The notes below the pieces were generated by a model that had not been told where the DNA came from, ran no database searches, and saw nothing but the letters and a program-made list of their open reading frames with translations. Made by a program: the position numbers and the translations under genes. Below are positions 63,858 to 64,000 of a stretch of 64,000 nucleotides of DNA, in pieces; the stretch's first letter is position 1, and the number at the start of each line of letters is the position of its first letter. The DNA is from JACKAQ01 sp020634975 [NCBI: Calditrichia bacterium] (GTDB lineage Bacteria; Calditrichota; Calditrichia; RBG-13-44-9), in assembly GCA_020634975.1 (NCBI GenBank), contig JACKAQ010000001.1:1798001-1862000 (forward strand). The letters run 5' to 3'.

Positions 63858-64000
63858 TAAATTTCCGCCATTTTATTAAAGTTGTTAATCATTTTCCGGT
63901 TAGAGAACCCTCGTTTTACAAACGATAAATCAGCATATTTATACAATTCAAAATGACACAACATCAGCTGCTAAAATCATACAGATGTTGTCATTTTCGG
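63858..64000. other. Intergenic to the window edge
   Basis: The last 143 bases are AT-rich with no recognised feature; the promoter of the Gfo/Idh gene is presumably here. Confidence 0.4.

Noticed and set aside
1-64000. CRISPR array, tRNA, rRNA, prophage or insertion sequence
   Set aside because: No regular repeat-spacer pattern, no cloverleaf, no rRNA-like stretch and no transposase or phage gene could be found by reading both strands.

Overview
The window reads as chromosomal DNA of a Gram-negative-type bacterium, roughly half G+C by eye, most likely from the FCB side of the tree (Calditrichota/KSB1-like). The grounds are a DUF5916 outer-membrane barrel with a CBM9-like head, heptose/LPS-type sugar genes (GT9 heptosyltransferase, gmhA), a YfhO-family membrane protein, Ser/Thr kinases fused to TPR repeats, and several hybrid histidine kinases. 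The phylum is an inference from gene content. I see no rRNA, tRNA, CRISPR array, prophage or insertion sequence.

Layout. 1-7.4 kb: end of a histidine kinase, a receiver protein, a GT9 glycosyltransferase beside a duplicated hairpin element, an acyl-CoA dehydrogenase, a YfhO-type membrane protein and a dodecin. 7.4-17.5 kb: SRPBCC and VOC genes facing a GlxA-type AraC regulator, DUF6702 coupled to an M28 peptidase, a hybrid kinase with an OB-fold-like sensor, a TetR regulator and a LytS/LytTR two-component pair. 17.5-30 kb: a YhaO/YhaN-like nuclease-ATPase pair, an MpaB-type oxygenase, bacteriohemerythrin, accD-surE, a HupE-like protein, asparaginase, a nucleoside transporter, thymidine kinase, plsC and upp; this stretch holds much of a nucleotide salvage set (surE, nupC, tdk, upp). 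30-41 kb: a TAXI binding protein, a GluR0-like glutamate-receptor potassium channel, a pterin dehydratase, a protein with two tandem Ser/Thr kinase domains plus TPRs, a wrecked relative of it, then VOC, AraC and a lipocalin-like protein. 41-48 kb: a speD/deoxyhypusine-synthase-like polyamine operon, a metallo-beta-lactamase-fold enzyme, a sulfotransferase-like protein, an orphan and the DUF5916 barrel. 48.5-58.2 kb: guaA, glmS, a DUF4160-DUF2442 pair, a patatin, a dihaem cytochrome c, two small heat-shock proteins with a sigma-54-like promoter, and another hybrid kinase. 58.3-63.9 kb: a sugar cluster with two 2-hydroxyacid dehydrogenases, gmhA, an HpcH/HpaI aldolase, 6-phosphogluconolactonase and a Gfo/Idh/MocA oxidoreductase.

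A caution runs through the annotation. About ten otherwise well-conserved genes are split by frameshifts. Where I can reconstruct the protein, most repairs are one base, usually in a homopolymer or G/C run. I therefore read most of them as sequencing or assembly errors and give merged coordinates. The exception is 36.5-38.9 kb, where a kinase gene is broken about every 50-150 bases and ends in a diverged copy of its neighbour's 3' end; that is either real decay or a badly assembled repeat.

Non-coding structure is rich for so few kilobases: a duplicated hairpin element, dispersed palindromes (CTCTGTG type, ATTCCTGC type, CAGCCGC type), TTTATCC short-sequence repeats, a perfect 26-bp palindrome near the polyamine operon, and several clear intrinsic terminators.
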